Shown one piece after another: positions 50,762 to 60,133 of a stretch of 64,000 nucleotides of DNA. The translations under genes were made by a program, and so were the position numbers. The stretch spans positions 1,984,001 to 2,048,000 of the forward strand of contig NZ_CP128362.1 in the NCBI RefSeq assembly GCF_034274695.1. Direction: 5' to 3'. Every line of letters begins with the position of its first letter. Positions within the stretch are counted from its first letter, which is position 1. The stretch comes from Chitinophaga sp. LS1. GTDB lineage: Bacteria > Bacteroidota > Bacteroidia > Chitinophagales > Chitinophagaceae. The notes beneath the pieces are model-generated. The model made no database searches and was not told the DNA's origin. It was given only the letters and a program-made list of their open reading frames with translations.

Positions 50762-51865
50762 TTAAGGAGTACAAATAACCAGATTTCCTGATATTATATC
50801 AGCACTGGTATATCCGCTATAGGGGCCAATTTCTTTCTGAAAAACGAGATTACCACAAGGGTCAGTGAGGGTGAGAATTAATGGTTGATTGGCGGCTACT
50901 CTGCCCAGGTAACGGCCATCGGAATTGGTATAACTATAAGTAGGATAGAAGTCAATTTTGGTTGAGATGGTCGTGAGCAGCTTACCGGCTGGTGCACCCA
51001 CCTGTTTCAGGATATTAGCATCCAGCGTCACCAGAGAATAGGTTGTGGCAAAGAGCCAGCGGGTGCCTTTCCGGACATTGCCGGTATAGTCATTTCCTTG
51101 TTTATACCCCAGCGTTTCCTGTTGCCAGTATCCGCTGATGGTGTCCAGGTAGAAGAGGCCAATTTGTGCTGGAGCGCTTGCCCGGTAAGGACCAGGAATG
51201 GTCATGGTAATATTCACAAGGTGCTCACCATCCGGATGCAGCGCCACATTGTTGGAATCCAGCAGATCGACTGCCGCCTGACCAAAAGAAATCAAGCCAA
51301 CTTCATTGCCGTTGTTATCAATGCCTCTCAGATCGCCAGCCATGCGGGTAGGCTGGTCCGGGTCCGATGGTGTGATATAATCTACCGCTACAGATACGGT
51401 CCCCTTATAGACCTGGTTATTGGAATTTTGGATCTGGTTGGGAGAGAACACGAGGTTCACACCAGTAAAACCAATATTCCCCACCGCACTACCGGAAAAC
51501 GAAGTTGTGAGAACCTTTGGCATCATTGTCAACTTCAGGTATTGCTGGCCGTTGGCATGCGCCATCAGGGTACGAAATCCGTTGATATAGCCATGTTTTT
51601 TGACGGAGATAATAGCCGCATTCGTATCGACCATGACATTGTACAGCGAAAAGAGGCCACTGGAATCAGTTGTTGTGCTTTGATCACCACACAGTACCAT
51701 TGCATTGGGAATGGGTTGCTGTGCATCATCAACTATCAGCCCCTGAAATGAGGAAGGGGCAGTAGGTGGCACTTCTTGTGGATGGGCTGCTTCGGAAGAA
51801 ATGGTCTTTTTACATGCAGCTGCGACCAACAGTAACAAAAAGGGGGACAATCTTAGCCAGTACAT
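50762..51865 (-). CDS. Lipoprotein with carboxypeptidase-regulatory-like (CarboxypepD_reg) domain
   Basis: 367 residues from ATG 51865. The lipobox AAACKK (Cys near residue 18) precedes a beta-sandwich (FQGLIVDDAQQPIPNAMVL, then TTDSSGLFSLYNV) of the type seen in TonB-linked and surface proteins. The C-terminal half has no clear family. It is probably anchored on the outer membrane. It lies upstream of the other lipoprotein gene on the same strand; both may be expressed together. Confidence 0.75.
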   Translation of the reverse strand: MYWLRLSPFLLLLVAAACKKTISSEAAHPQEVPPTAPSSFQGLIVDDAQQPIPNAMVLCGDQSTTTDSSGLFSLYNVMVDTNAAIISVKKHGYINGFRTLMAHANGQQYLKLTMMPKVLTTSFSGSAVGNIGFTGVNLVFSPNQIQNSNNQVYKGTVSVAVDYITPSDPDQPTRMAGDLRGIDNNGNEVGLISFGQAAVDLLDSNNVALHPDGEHLVNITMTIPGPYRASAPAQIGLFYLDTISGYWQQETLGYKQGNDYTGNVRKGTRWLFATTYSLVTLDANILKQVGAPAGKLLTTISTKIDFYPTYSYTNSDGRYLGRVAANQPLILTLTDPCGNLVFQKEIGPYSGYTSADIISGNLVICTP

Positions 51866-51958
51866 ATTATCAGTGGGAAAAGCGGGATTAGCTCTTCTTA
51901 TAAAGTTATAGCAAATAATTGATTAACAATACATGAGGCTGACCATGACCCTATAAAA

Positions 51959-51999
51959 CGAAAAAACCACTTTTGCCAAAGGCGAAAGTGGTTTTTTCG
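51959..51999. repeat. Hairpin with 19-bp stem and AAA loop, probable terminator
   Basis: Left arm 51959-51977 and right arm 51981-51999 pair with one G-T pair; the tip is GCC-AAA-GGC. Poly-T flanks occur on both strands. It lies 27 nt past the stop of the minus-strand oxidoreductase gene at 52026 and probably ends it. Confidence 0.85.
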
Positions 52000-52025
52000 T
52001 GGAGCGGGTAAACAAAAATTCGTTT

Positions 52026-53474
52026 TTATACTCCCAGGCTCCATCCCTGACGATAAGTTCTTTTTACGAACTGATTTGCCTCGTCAAAGTTGGTCACCTT
52101 CATATTTTTATTATCCCAGAGCAGTTTTACATAGCGGCCGGGATAGGTAGTTTTACCATTTTCTTCCTTGCGGATGTCAAAGCTTCTGATTGCCAGGTTG
52201 GCCATCAGCAATGCTTCCGTGAGCGGCCCTGCAATAGAGAAAGGAGAGGAGATCGCCTTGTCCTTATCACTGTTATAACCAGCGATGGCAGCATTTACCC
52301 ACTGTACATAGTGACCTTCCGGTACGCGTGCATATTTCTGTGGCACCTTCACCTGTTCTGTGCGGCTGGTTGGCAGCAATTTAGGATCGCGGCCATAAGT
52401 ACCACACATCATTTTACCTTTCGAACCGATGAAGATAGCGCCGTTACCACCGTCGCCCATAATTTCATTAGGTCCCAGTTCTTCCGGCCTTTCAGGCTGG
52501 ATACCACCGTCCATCCAGTGGAGGGTTACTTCCTTGCCTTTGTGATTTTCAAATTTCAGGATCACGTGAGATGATGGAGGGCAGCTTTCAGGGAAATAGC
52601 CTCTCTTGAATTCATCAACATATACGCTACCTACACTACACTCTACTGACTTGGGAGAACCCAGGCCCAGTATACGGAATGGAGGTTCGATGATGTGGCA
52701 ACCCATATCGCCGAGGGCCCCGGTACCATAATCCCACCAGCCACGCCAGTTGAACGGAACGAGTTTATCAATGTAATCTTTGTAAGGAGCAGTACCTAAC
52801 CACAGGTCCCAATCCAGTTCTGCCGGAACAGGTGCTTTCATATCTGACCAGGGAATACCTTGTGGCCATACTGGCCTGTCGGTATAGCAATATACGGTAT
52901 GTACATCGCCAATAGTGCCGGCATCGTACCATTCACGCAGTTGGCGTACGCCATCGCCGCTGGAACCCTGATTTCCCATCTGGGTCACCACTTTGTACTT
53001 TTTAGCTGCTTCGGCAAGCATGCGTGCTTCGTAGATGTCGTGGGTGAGGGGCTTTTGCACGTAAACGTGTTTGCCCAGCTGCATGGCAGCCATAGCAGCA
53101 ACAGCATGCTGGTGATCTGGTGTGGATACCGTCACTGCATCTATGTTCTTATGCTCCTTATCGAGCATCTCTCTGAAGTCTTTGTAAAACTTAGCCTTTG
53201 GAAAGCGCTTTACACTATTTGCTGCACGACGGGTGTCTACATCGCAGAGATAGGCAATGTCAGAAGGACCTTTTGCTATTTCCTCCAGATCGCTTTCTCC
53301 TTTTCCGCCAACACCAATACCGGCAACACGCAGACGGTCACTGGGTGCAATGAAGCCTTTCCCTCCTAATACATGCCGAGGCACGATCATAAATCCAGCA
53401 GCGGCAAGTGCGCCATCTTTCAGGAACGATCGCCGGGAGACCTGACTTCCCGGGGTGTTTTTTTCGTGGACCAT
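52026..53474 (-). CDS. Gfo/Idh/MocA family oxidoreductase with twin-arginine signal
   Basis: 482 residues from ATG 53474. A twin-arginine motif (SRRSFLKDGALAAAGFM) precedes the Rossmann fold (VAGIGVGGKGESD), and the family motif appears as QKPLTHDIYEA, with Gln before Lys instead of Glu. It is about 40 residues longer than the other copy at 47331-48653. It is divergent from the gluconokinase gene; an exported oxidoreductase next to a sugar kinase fits carbohydrate use, with unknown substrate. Confidence 0.88.
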   Translation of the reverse strand: MVHEKNTPGSQVSRRSFLKDGALAAAGFMIVPRHVLGGKGFIAPSDRLRVAGIGVGGKGESDLEEIAKGPSDIAYLCDVDTRRAANSVKRFPKAKFYKDFREMLDKEHKNIDAVTVSTPDHQHAVAAMAAMQLGKHVYVQKPLTHDIYEARMLAEAAKKYKVVTQMGNQGSSGDGVRQLREWYDAGTIGDVHTVYCYTDRPVWPQGIPWSDMKAPVPAELDWDLWLGTAPYKDYIDKLVPFNWRGWWDYGTGALGDMGCHIIEPPFRILGLGSPKSVECSVGSVYVDEFKRGYFPESCPPSSHVILKFENHKGKEVTLHWMDGGIQPERPEELGPNEIMGDGGNGAIFIGSKGKMMCGTYGRDPKLLPTSRTEQVKVPQKYARVPEGHYVQWVNAAIAGYNSDKDKAISSPFSIAGPLTEALLMANLAIRSFDIRKEENGKTTYPGRYVKLLWDNKNMKVTNFDEANQFVKRTYRQGWSLGV

Positions 53475-53593
53475 ATTAACAATGTTTATTTAGTTGAGAC
53501 TGATTTTAATACCCATATCGTGGATCACTATTTGCGTCTTATACGGATTTAAATTATAAATTTATTTTTAAAGAAAGAAGGTAAAATATAGCA

Positions 53594-55051
53594 ATGGCAT
53601 ACATCATCGGAGTAGATATAGGAACCAGCAGTGCCAAAGTGATTGCAGTAAAGGAAGATGGGAGCGTAATGGCACACTGCCAGCAGGAATACACTATCCT
53701 GCAATCCAAACCTGGATATAGTGAACAGGACCCTGCTTTTATTCTGGCTGCTGTGAAAAATGGGATCAGAAGCGTCGCCACTATAATGAGGGCGGCGCCG
53801 GCTGCTATATCTTTCAGTAGTGCCATGCACAGCGTGATGATCATGTCGGAACAGGGAGAAGCCCTGACCCCACTAATCATCTGGGCCGACAACAGGAGTG
53901 AGCAGGTGGCAGACAAGCTGAGAGGCACCGCGCAGGGAAAGAAAATTTATGAACAGACAGGTACGCCTATCCATGCCATGAGTCCACTCTGCAAGATCAT
54001 GTGGTGGAAGGAAAATGAACCGGAATTATACAAACAGGCTGCCTGTTTTGTCGGCATCAAAGAGTACATCTTCTATCATTTCTTTGGCAGGTACATCACC
54101 GATCATTCCATTGCCTCTGCTACGGGGCTTTTTAATATTCACGAATTGCGCTGGAATACGGATTCGCTCACACTGGCCGGCATCACAGCACAGCAACTGC
54201 CGGAAGCGGTGAGCAGCGATACCATCATCACTGGCGTAGACCCAGTCATTGCAGCAGAGTTGAATATCCCAGTAGATACACAGTTCATAGCCGGCGCCAG
54301 TGATGGCTGTCTGGCACAGCTGGGCAGCAATGCCCTCGATGCAGGCCATGCCTCACTGACCATCGGCACCAGTGGCGCCGTGAGAATGACCATACCCAAT
54401 GCCATGACGGATCAGCATAACCGGTTGTTTACTTACATTCTGACCCCGGGGCATTTTGTAATAGGAGGTGCTATTAATAATGGAGGTGTATTGCTTCAAT
54501 GGTACCTGGATAAATTTCTGCAGACAGGTATACATATAGACGCCGGTTTACAACAGGCTTTTGCAACCCCTGCGGGTGCAGAAGGTGTGATCTGCCTGCC
54601 GTATCTGCATGGTGAACGGGCGCCTGTATGGGATGGACATGCAAAGGGAGCTTTTATTGGGATACAACCGCAGCATACCCAATGGCATTTTATGAGAGCG
54701 ATGCTGGAAGGGATGGCTTATGGTTTACTAAGTATTACCAAAGCTTTGGAAGAAACGACGGGAGAGGTGAAGAAGATCTCTGTGAGCGGAGGGTTTACCG
54801 CCTCAAAGGAATGGGTACAACTACTGGCAGATATATTCCAGCAACCTATGTATATGACGAAGGAAAGTGATGCATCTGCGATGGGAGCTGTGATGCTGGC
54901 AGCGGGGGCAATAAATTTAAAGATCACCCATACAGCACAGGAGGAAATCGTCTTTGAGCCGGATACGAACAAAGCAGAGCTATATCAAAAAGCGTATGAC
55001 GTCTATATAAAACTATACGAGGCATTAAAGCCGGTATTCCCTATAATGTAA
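53594..55051 (+). CDS. gntK: FGGY family carbohydrate kinase, probable gluconokinase
   Basis: 485 residues from ATG 53594. The FGGY kinase fold is clear: GVDIGTSSAKVIAV at the N-terminus, the WADNRSEQV and GASDGCLAQLGSNAL segments, and GTSGAVRM (phosphate loop) with YLHGERAPVWD and a C-terminal SGGFTASKEWVQLLAD. Among FGGY kinases the pattern fits gluconate kinases best, which phosphorylate gluconate for the pentose phosphate pathway. No gluconate permease or dehydratase adjoins, so xylulose or related sugars remain possible. Confidence 0.8.
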   Translation: MAYIIGVDIGTSSAKVIAVKEDGSVMAHCQQEYTILQSKPGYSEQDPAFILAAVKNGIRSVATIMRAAPAAISFSSAMHSVMIMSEQGEALTPLIIWADNRSEQVADKLRGTAQGKKIYEQTGTPIHAMSPLCKIMWWKENEPELYKQAACFVGIKEYIFYHFFGRYITDHSIASATGLFNIHELRWNTDSLTLAGITAQQLPEAVSSDTIITGVDPVIAAELNIPVDTQFIAGASDGCLAQLGSNALDAGHASLTIGTSGAVRMTIPNAMTDQHNRLFTYILTPGHFVIGGAINNGGVLLQWYLDKFLQTGIHIDAGLQQAFATPAGAEGVICLPYLHGERAPVWDGHAKGAFIGIQPQHTQWHFMRAMLEGMAYGLLSITKALEETTGEVKKISVSGGFTASKEWVQLLADIFQQPMYMTKESDASAMGAVMLAAGAINLKITHTAQEEIVFEPDTNKAELYQKAYDVYIKLYEALKPVFPIM

Positions 55052-55079
55052 AACGTCATGCCGGAAGGCATGACGTTTT
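55050..55079. terminator. Bidirectional hairpin terminator
   Basis: AAAACGTCATGCC (55050-55062) pairs exactly with GGCATGACGTTTT (55067-55079) over a GGAA loop. It starts at the last base of the kinase stop codon and lies 12 nt before the end of the opposing mutL gene. Confidence 0.85.
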
Positions 55080-55090
55080 TAGTTTTCTTC

Positions 55091-56977
55091 TCAACCGCCG
55101 AACATCTTAGCGAGGTCCGTTAGTTTAAATGATATATAAGTGTACTTCCCGCCGGGTGCTGCATTTGGCATTGCACAGGCAAAAAGCTCATCTATAATAT
55201 TCTGCATTTCTTTTGTGGTCAATGATCTGCCGGAAGGGATCGCATTGTTTCTCGCCATCGATCTCACGAGTTGTTCCCGTTTGTTCACCTTCAGCTCACT
55301 GCTATAGTGTTTGAATTGTTCCAGCAGCCCTTCGATACTAGCCTGTTCGTTTCCGCTCTGGATATCGGCAGGGGTACCTCTTACTACAAAGGTATTGTTG
55401 CCAAATGGTTCCAGGTCGTAGCCCAGTACCTGCAGGTCAGGGAGCATTTCGCTGATCAGGGCAGCATCGGCAGGTGGCAGTTGCAAGGTCTGTGGGAACA
55501 GGCTTTGCTGGGCTGGCATCGGCGTTTCCTGCAATGCACGGAGGTAGCGTTCATAGAGAATGCGCTCATGTGCAGCCTGCTGATCGATCAGGATAAAGCC
55601 TGACTTGATCTGCGAGAGGATGAACTGCTGATGTACCTGTACGGGTACTTTCTGATCGATGGTATTGTCCTGCCAGCGTTCGTCAATCACAGAGGCGGTA
55701 GATGACCTGCTTTCGAAGCCCACAGCTGGTAAAGGCTGTGTCTGGGTGTCTTCATCACGCTCTTCTCTGCTATAAGAATCGGAGGATTTGCCAATATCGT
55801 AGAGGTCTTTCCAGTGCTTCAGGTTACTGCTGCTCTTATCGATCACATGTGCCTGATTGGCCTGGGTAAACGTCTTGTACAGGGAGGAAGTTGCGGACTG
55901 TTCCTGGCGCTCAGCGGTAAATGGCTGGCTCACGGCATCCAGTTGCTGTATTTCGGGATCCAGTTCGAAGTTGAGGGTGGGCATCACATTGAATTGTGCC
56001 AGTGCGTGCTTGACAGCTGACTGTACAAATGCATACATCACCTTCTCGTCGTCGAATTTGATTTCCTGTTTGGTTGGATGTACGTTGATATCCACATGCC
56101 CCGGATCGAGGTCTATAAATACAACGTACAATGGAAAGCTATCTGCCGGGATCATATCGGCAAAGGCCGTCATGATCGCATGGTTCAGATAAGGACTCTT
56201 GATAAAGCGGTTGTTGACAAAGAAGAACTGGTCGCCCCTGGTCTTCTTGGCTGCATCCGGTTTACCTACGAACCCGTGAACGTCCATGTAGTCGGTACTT
56301 TCCTTTACACTCACCAGCTTTGAATTGTAGTGCTGGCCGAGGATGGCAATGACACGCTGCTTCAGGGATCCTTTTTCAAGGTAGAAGAGCTGTTGTGTAT
56401 TGTTCAGGAGTGTAAACTGGATTTGTGGAAAAGCCATGGCTACCCGGATGAACTCATCTACGATGTGTCTCATCTCGGCAGCATTGCTTTTCAGGAAGTT
56501 ACGTCGGGCTGGTACGTTGAAGAACAGGTTCTTCATTGCAATAGAAGTCCCTTCCGCCGTTTGGCAGGCTTCCTGTTTCCTGACGGCACTATTGTCGATC
56601 TCGATATAAGTACCTATGTCTGTACCGCGCATACGGGTCTTTAGTTCGACCTGCGATACGGCAGCAATTGAAGCCAATGCTTCACCCCGGAATCCCATCG
56701 TCCTGATCTGGAACAAGTCTTCAATGGTCTGGATTTTAGAGGTGGCATGCCTCTCGAAACACATGCGGGCATCTGCTTCACTCATTCCTTTACCATTATC
56801 AATTACCTGTACCAGTTCCTTTCCGGCATCCCGGATGATTAGTTGAACTTCCGTTGCACCAGCGTCCACCGCATTTTCCAGCAGTTCTTTCACTGCTGAA
56901 GCTGGCCGTTGGATCACCTCACCTGCTGCGATTTGATTGGCTATGTTGTCTGGTAATAGATTGATAATGTTCGCCAC
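55091..56977 (-). CDS. mutL: DNA mismatch repair protein MutL
   Basis: 628 residues from GTG 56977; no ATG is available in frame and the sequence begins right with the expected IINLLPDNIANQIAAGEV. The GHKL ATPase motifs ENAVDAGATE, DNGKGM and TMGFRGEAL are intact. At 465 the usual endonuclease metal motif DQHAxxE reads DQQAAHE, and the C-terminal CPHGRP-like motif is replaced by a MPNAAPGGK sequence, so the metal-dependent nuclease site looks altered. MutL links MutS recognition to strand removal. Confidence 0.93.
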   Translation of the reverse strand: MANIINLLPDNIANQIAAGEVIQRPASAVKELLENAVDAGATEVQLIIRDAGKELVQVIDNGKGMSEADARMCFERHATSKIQTIEDLFQIRTMGFRGEALASIAAVSQVELKTRMRGTDIGTYIEIDNSAVRKQEACQTAEGTSIAMKNLFFNVPARRNFLKSNAAEMRHIVDEFIRVAMAFPQIQFTLLNNTQQLFYLEKGSLKQRVIAILGQHYNSKLVSVKESTDYMDVHGFVGKPDAAKKTRGDQFFFVNNRFIKSPYLNHAIMTAFADMIPADSFPLYVVFIDLDPGHVDINVHPTKQEIKFDDEKVMYAFVQSAVKHALAQFNVMPTLNFELDPEIQQLDAVSQPFTAERQEQSATSSLYKTFTQANQAHVIDKSSSNLKHWKDLYDIGKSSDSYSREERDEDTQTQPLPAVGFESRSSTASVIDERWQDNTIDQKVPVQVHQQFILSQIKSGFILIDQQAAHERILYERYLRALQETPMPAQQSLFPQTLQLPPADAALISEMLPDLQVLGYDLEPFGNNTFVVRGTPADIQSGNEQASIEGLLEQFKHYSSELKVNKREQLVRSMARNNAIPSGRSLTTKEMQNIIDELFACAMPNAAPGGKYTYISFKLTDLAKMFGG

Positions 56978-57113
56978 GTATAATGTGCCTTTATGCTGTA
57001 AAGTTAGGAAAGTTTACTGTTGATTCCGGAGGCGGGGATAAGATGCTGGCAAAATGTGAACTAGCGTTTTGCCATTCCCCCAAGGTGCTGTATTGACGCG
57101 AGTTTCAGCGCTT

Positions 57114-57131
57114 TGTGGATAGTGTGGATAT
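57114..57131. promoter_or_regulatory. Tandem DnaA-box-like nonamers
   Basis: TGTGGATAG (57114-57122) is followed directly by TGTGGATAT (57123-57131); each differs from TGTGGATAA (complement of the TTATCCACA consensus) only in the last base. They lie in the 282-nt mutL-msrB divergent gap, beside AT-rich sequence with GTTAAC palindromes. Two boxes alone do not make an origin. Confidence 0.4.
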
Positions 57132-57259
57132 GTTATTAACATTTCCACCTTGTTAACAAGACGTTAATCGCCGTGATTTTCAGCCATCTACTGAGGGAAT
57201 CTGATAATTTTGATCCTCGCAGTATAAAAACGTATTGATATAAGGGAAAAAACCTGCAT

Positions 57260-57700
57260 ATGGAAGACGAAAAAAAGAGTGATGTATATTCCCGGACGGA
57301 TACCAACAAGGTGAGTCTGACTAACGAAGAATGGCAAAAACGCTTAACTTCCGAAGTGTACCACATCGCAAGAGAGAAAGGCACAGAATGGGCTTTTACA
57401 GGAAAATACTGGAATTCAAAAGATAATGGCACTTACTATTGTGCTGCCTGCGGCAACCCTCTGTTCATATCCGATGCCAAGTTTGAGAGCAGCTGCGGCT
57501 GGCCCAGCTTTTTTGAGCCGGTTACTAAAGGCAGCGTGATCTATGCACCGGACAACTCTCACGGTATGCACCGGACAGAAGTCATGTGTGGTCGCTGCAA
57601 AGCTCACCTCGGACACGTATTTGACGACGGTCCCCCACCAACAGGCTTACGCTATTGCATTAATTCTGTCATCCTCGACTTCGAAGACGACAAGCAGTAA
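57260..57700 (+). CDS. msrB: Peptide-methionine (R)-S-oxide reductase
   Basis: 146 residues from ATG 57260. It has two zinc CxxC pairs (C61/C64 and C110/C113) and the catalytic RYCINS with C133. MsrB reduces methionine-R-sulfoxide in proteins after oxidative damage. The N-terminal extension of ~20 residues is not a signal peptide. It is divergent from mutL and followed by a terminator. Confidence 0.95.
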   Translation: MEDEKKSDVYSRTDTNKVSLTNEEWQKRLTSEVYHIAREKGTEWAFTGKYWNSKDNGTYYCAACGNPLFISDAKFESSCGWPSFFEPVTKGSVIYAPDNSHGMHRTEVMCGRCKAHLGHVFDDGPPPTGLRYCINSVILDFEDDKQ

Positions 57701-57720
57701 ATATTTACATACAGGGAAAG

Positions 57721-57753
57721 GACTGACTGAAGAAACTTTGGTCAGTCTTTTTT
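57721..57753 (+). terminator. Intrinsic terminator of msrB
   Basis: GACTGAC (57721-57727) pairs with GTCAGTC (57741-57747) and is followed by TTTTTTTTG. It lies between convergent msrB and the YciI-like gene. Confidence 0.85.
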
Positions 57754-57768
57754 GTTGGCATATTTCAA

Positions 57769-58056
57769 CTACGACAAATAAGGCTGCAACTCGTTGACAT
57801 AGGATGTAGGCTCGAACTCGATGATTTCATACAGCGCCAGCTGGAATTTATCCAACGGATCTTCGCTCATGATTTCTTCCACTTCTTTGCGGCTCCCGGC
57901 TTTACATATGATCAGGCCACCGGATTTAGGTTTCCTGCGACCTGCCAAAATGAATTTACCACTCTTGTAGTATTTGTCTAGAAATGCTCTATGCTGCTCC
58001 ATATAGTGTTCTATGGCAGCGACAGGTCTGATATATTGTAACAGGATGAGGTACAT
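57769..58056 (-). CDS. YciI-like family protein
   Basis: 95 residues from ATG 58056. Key parts match the YciI ferredoxin-like fold: a conserved His-containing HRAFLDKYYKSGKFILAG, then GGLIICKAGSRKEVEEIMSEDP and a C-terminal EIIEFEPT. Related proteins include small dehydratases or chlorohydrolases, but most lack a known reaction. It converges on msrB. Confidence 0.82.
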   Translation of the reverse strand: MYLILLQYIRPVAAIEHYMEQHRAFLDKYYKSGKFILAGRRKPKSGGLIICKAGSRKEVEEIMSEDPLDKFQLALYEIIEFEPTSYVNELQPYLS

Positions 58057-58299
58057 GATAGCGTGTCAATAATAGGATTTAGTGATCATGATTGGAAACC
58101 TTTGTGCAAAGGTATAAAACTATTGCAGCATTTAATTTTATAATACTCAATATAAATGAATGGATTGTGATATCCCTGAAAACAGCCACATATCTCGAAA
58201 AGCTGTAACTTAATATTATCTCCTCATAGCTTTACTAACGAAAAACGAAGTATTTTAGCGTCCAGTATATCTATATTATTAATTTCAGATCCCCTTTTT

Positions 58300-60048
58300 A
58301 TGACAAAGATGTTTTCCAAAGTTTTGTTAACTGCTGTAACAGCGGCAGTTATGTTGTCTGCATGTTCGAAGGTTCCTGATCAAAGCAAATATATCCCCAA
58401 AACCGCAGGCGTAGTGCTGAGCATCAATAGCAAGCAGATCACGAATAAACTGGTGACCAATGGTCTTACTATGGAGAAAATGTTTTCCGCATTGCAGGAC
58501 CAGGATACCAGCAACCCTGCTATGAAAGCATGGAAAGATGCAGAAAACTCGGGTGTAGACCTGCAGAATAATTTCTTCGTATCGGTTGTATTCAACAATA
58601 GCCAACAGTCTTACGTAACCCTCACCGGTGGACTGAAAGACGCTGGCAAGTTCGAAGCTTACCTGAAAAAGAACCTCCCGAACTTCACCATGAAAAAGAA
58701 AGATGACTTCCAGTACGTTTGGGAAGCTGATCAGGATGCTGTGATCGGCTGGACCAAAGAAACTGTGATCTATATCCGTGGTGTGGATGCCAACAAACTG
58801 AAGAATGGTGGTCTTCCGGGTGGTATGCCAGGTGGCATTCCAGGCGGTGGTTTCGATGAGGATGAGGACGACAGCAGTGCTGTAGACAGCGCTGTAGCGA
58901 CCCAGGTTCGTTTCCAGACACCTGATGCCGAAGCTACCTGGGTAGCAGAAGCTGATCACCTCTTCCACCTGAAGAAAGATGAATCGGCTGCAGACATCTC
59001 TGCATTTCATGACCTGCTCAAGAACAATGCTGACCTGAGCGTATATGTAAATCCAGAACCCATGTATGCTTCACAGGGTGCAGCAATTCCTGCAAACCTG
59101 AAGAAACTGCTGGAAGGGAGCTACTATACCGGTGGCGTAAACTTCGAGAAAGGTAAAGTAGTGATGGAAGGTGTATCATATGCAGGCAAAGACCTGTCTG
59201 ATATCTACAAGAAATATGGTAAAACAGAAGCAGACGTGAAGCTGCTGGAACAATATCCTTCTGACAATATCCTTGGCTTTATGGTATACGGTTTCGACTT
59301 CCGTATGCTGGGCGATATCGTAAAGGCAACTGGTCTGGATGGTATGGCGAATATTAGTCTCCGTATGTACTCCGGTAATCAGAACCTGACACTGGATGAT
59401 ATCCTGAACGCCTTCAACGGTCAGATGTTCTTTGCAGCTTCTGACCTGAATGTTAGAAAAGCACCAAGCACCATTGTAACAGGTGACTCTGTAACCAGAA
59501 CTGATCTGAAATGGGTGTTTGCGATGAAAGTAGGCGATAAGGCTGCTTTTGACAAAGTAATAAGCACACCTGCCCTGCAGACATTCGTGACCAAAAAAGG
59601 TGATAAATATGTACTGGCAGACATGATGCAGCAACCAGGTATGCCTGCCCTGTCTATCGACGATAAACTGATTGCTGTAGCTAACGACCAGCCTACACTG
59701 GATGCTTACCTGGGTGGTAAAGGCAAAGCCGGTGGTCTGGACAATAGCTTTGTAAGCAAGATCAAAGGCAACCCAATGGGAGCTTATATCAACTTCGAAA
59801 AGATTGCAGCTGCGATTCCGGTAAACGATATTCCTGCAAATGGTCAGGCAATCGCCGGTCAGGTAAAAGATCTGCTGAAAGATGCAACTGCTGTTACCCA
59901 TCCTTTCGATGGTAAGTCACAGCGTTCTGAAGTAGTACTGAACTTCAAAAAGGATGAGAATAGCCTGGTTCAACTGGTGAATCTTGGTACCAATGTAGCC
60001 AGGATCGTACATGATGAAAAGAAGGTAGATACATCTGTAGTATACTAA
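58300..60048 (+). CDS. DUF4836 family lipoprotein
   Basis: 582 residues from ATG 58300 (a second ATG at 58309 is also possible). The signal ends in a lipobox (MLSACSK, Cys near residue 27) and the mature start reads IPKTAGVVLSINSKQITNKL, as in DUF4836. A low-complexity Gly/Pro run (GGLPGGMPGGIPGGG) with an acidic end occurs near residues 170-200. The family is widespread in Bacteroidota and its function is unknown; it is probably an outer-membrane-facing lipoprotein. It ends with a terminator before the ABC transporter genes. Confidence 0.85.
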   Translation: MTKMFSKVLLTAVTAAVMLSACSKVPDQSKYIPKTAGVVLSINSKQITNKLVTNGLTMEKMFSALQDQDTSNPAMKAWKDAENSGVDLQNNFFVSVVFNNSQQSYVTLTGGLKDAGKFEAYLKKNLPNFTMKKKDDFQYVWEADQDAVIGWTKETVIYIRGVDANKLKNGGLPGGMPGGIPGGGFDEDEDDSSAVDSAVATQVRFQTPDAEATWVAEADHLFHLKKDESAADISAFHDLLKNNADLSVYVNPEPMYASQGAAIPANLKKLLEGSYYTGGVNFEKGKVVMEGVSYAGKDLSDIYKKYGKTEADVKLLEQYPSDNILGFMVYGFDFRMLGDIVKATGLDGMANISLRMYSGNQNLTLDDILNAFNGQMFFAASDLNVRKAPSTIVTGDSVTRTDLKWVFAMKVGDKAAFDKVISTPALQTFVTKKGDKYVLADMMQQPGMPALSIDDKLIAVANDQPTLDAYLGGKGKAGGLDNSFVSKIKGNPMGAYINFEKIAAAIPVNDIPANGQAIAGQVKDLLKDATAVTHPFDGKSQRSEVVLNFKKDENSLVQLVNLGTNVARIVHDEKKVDTSVVY

Positions 60049-60071
60049 ACGGCACAGAAATTTTAAACCAG

Positions 60072-60106
60072 AAGATCATCCTGTTCCGAAGAAGCAGGAT
60101 GATCTT
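60072..60106 (+). terminator. Hairpin terminator of the DUF4836 gene
   Basis: AAGATCATCCTG (60072-60083) pairs exactly with CAGGATGATCTT (60095-60106), with an extra TTC/GAA pair inside, and is followed by TTGGTTT. Confidence 0.75.
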
Positions 60107-60133
60107 TTGGTTTAATAAATATTTAATCGCAAC

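Noticed and set aside
54015..54535. Short reading frames opposite or beside gntK (and similar ones opposite other genes)
   Set aside because: They are shadows in other frames of a clearly conserved coding sequence and have no domain or start signal of their own.
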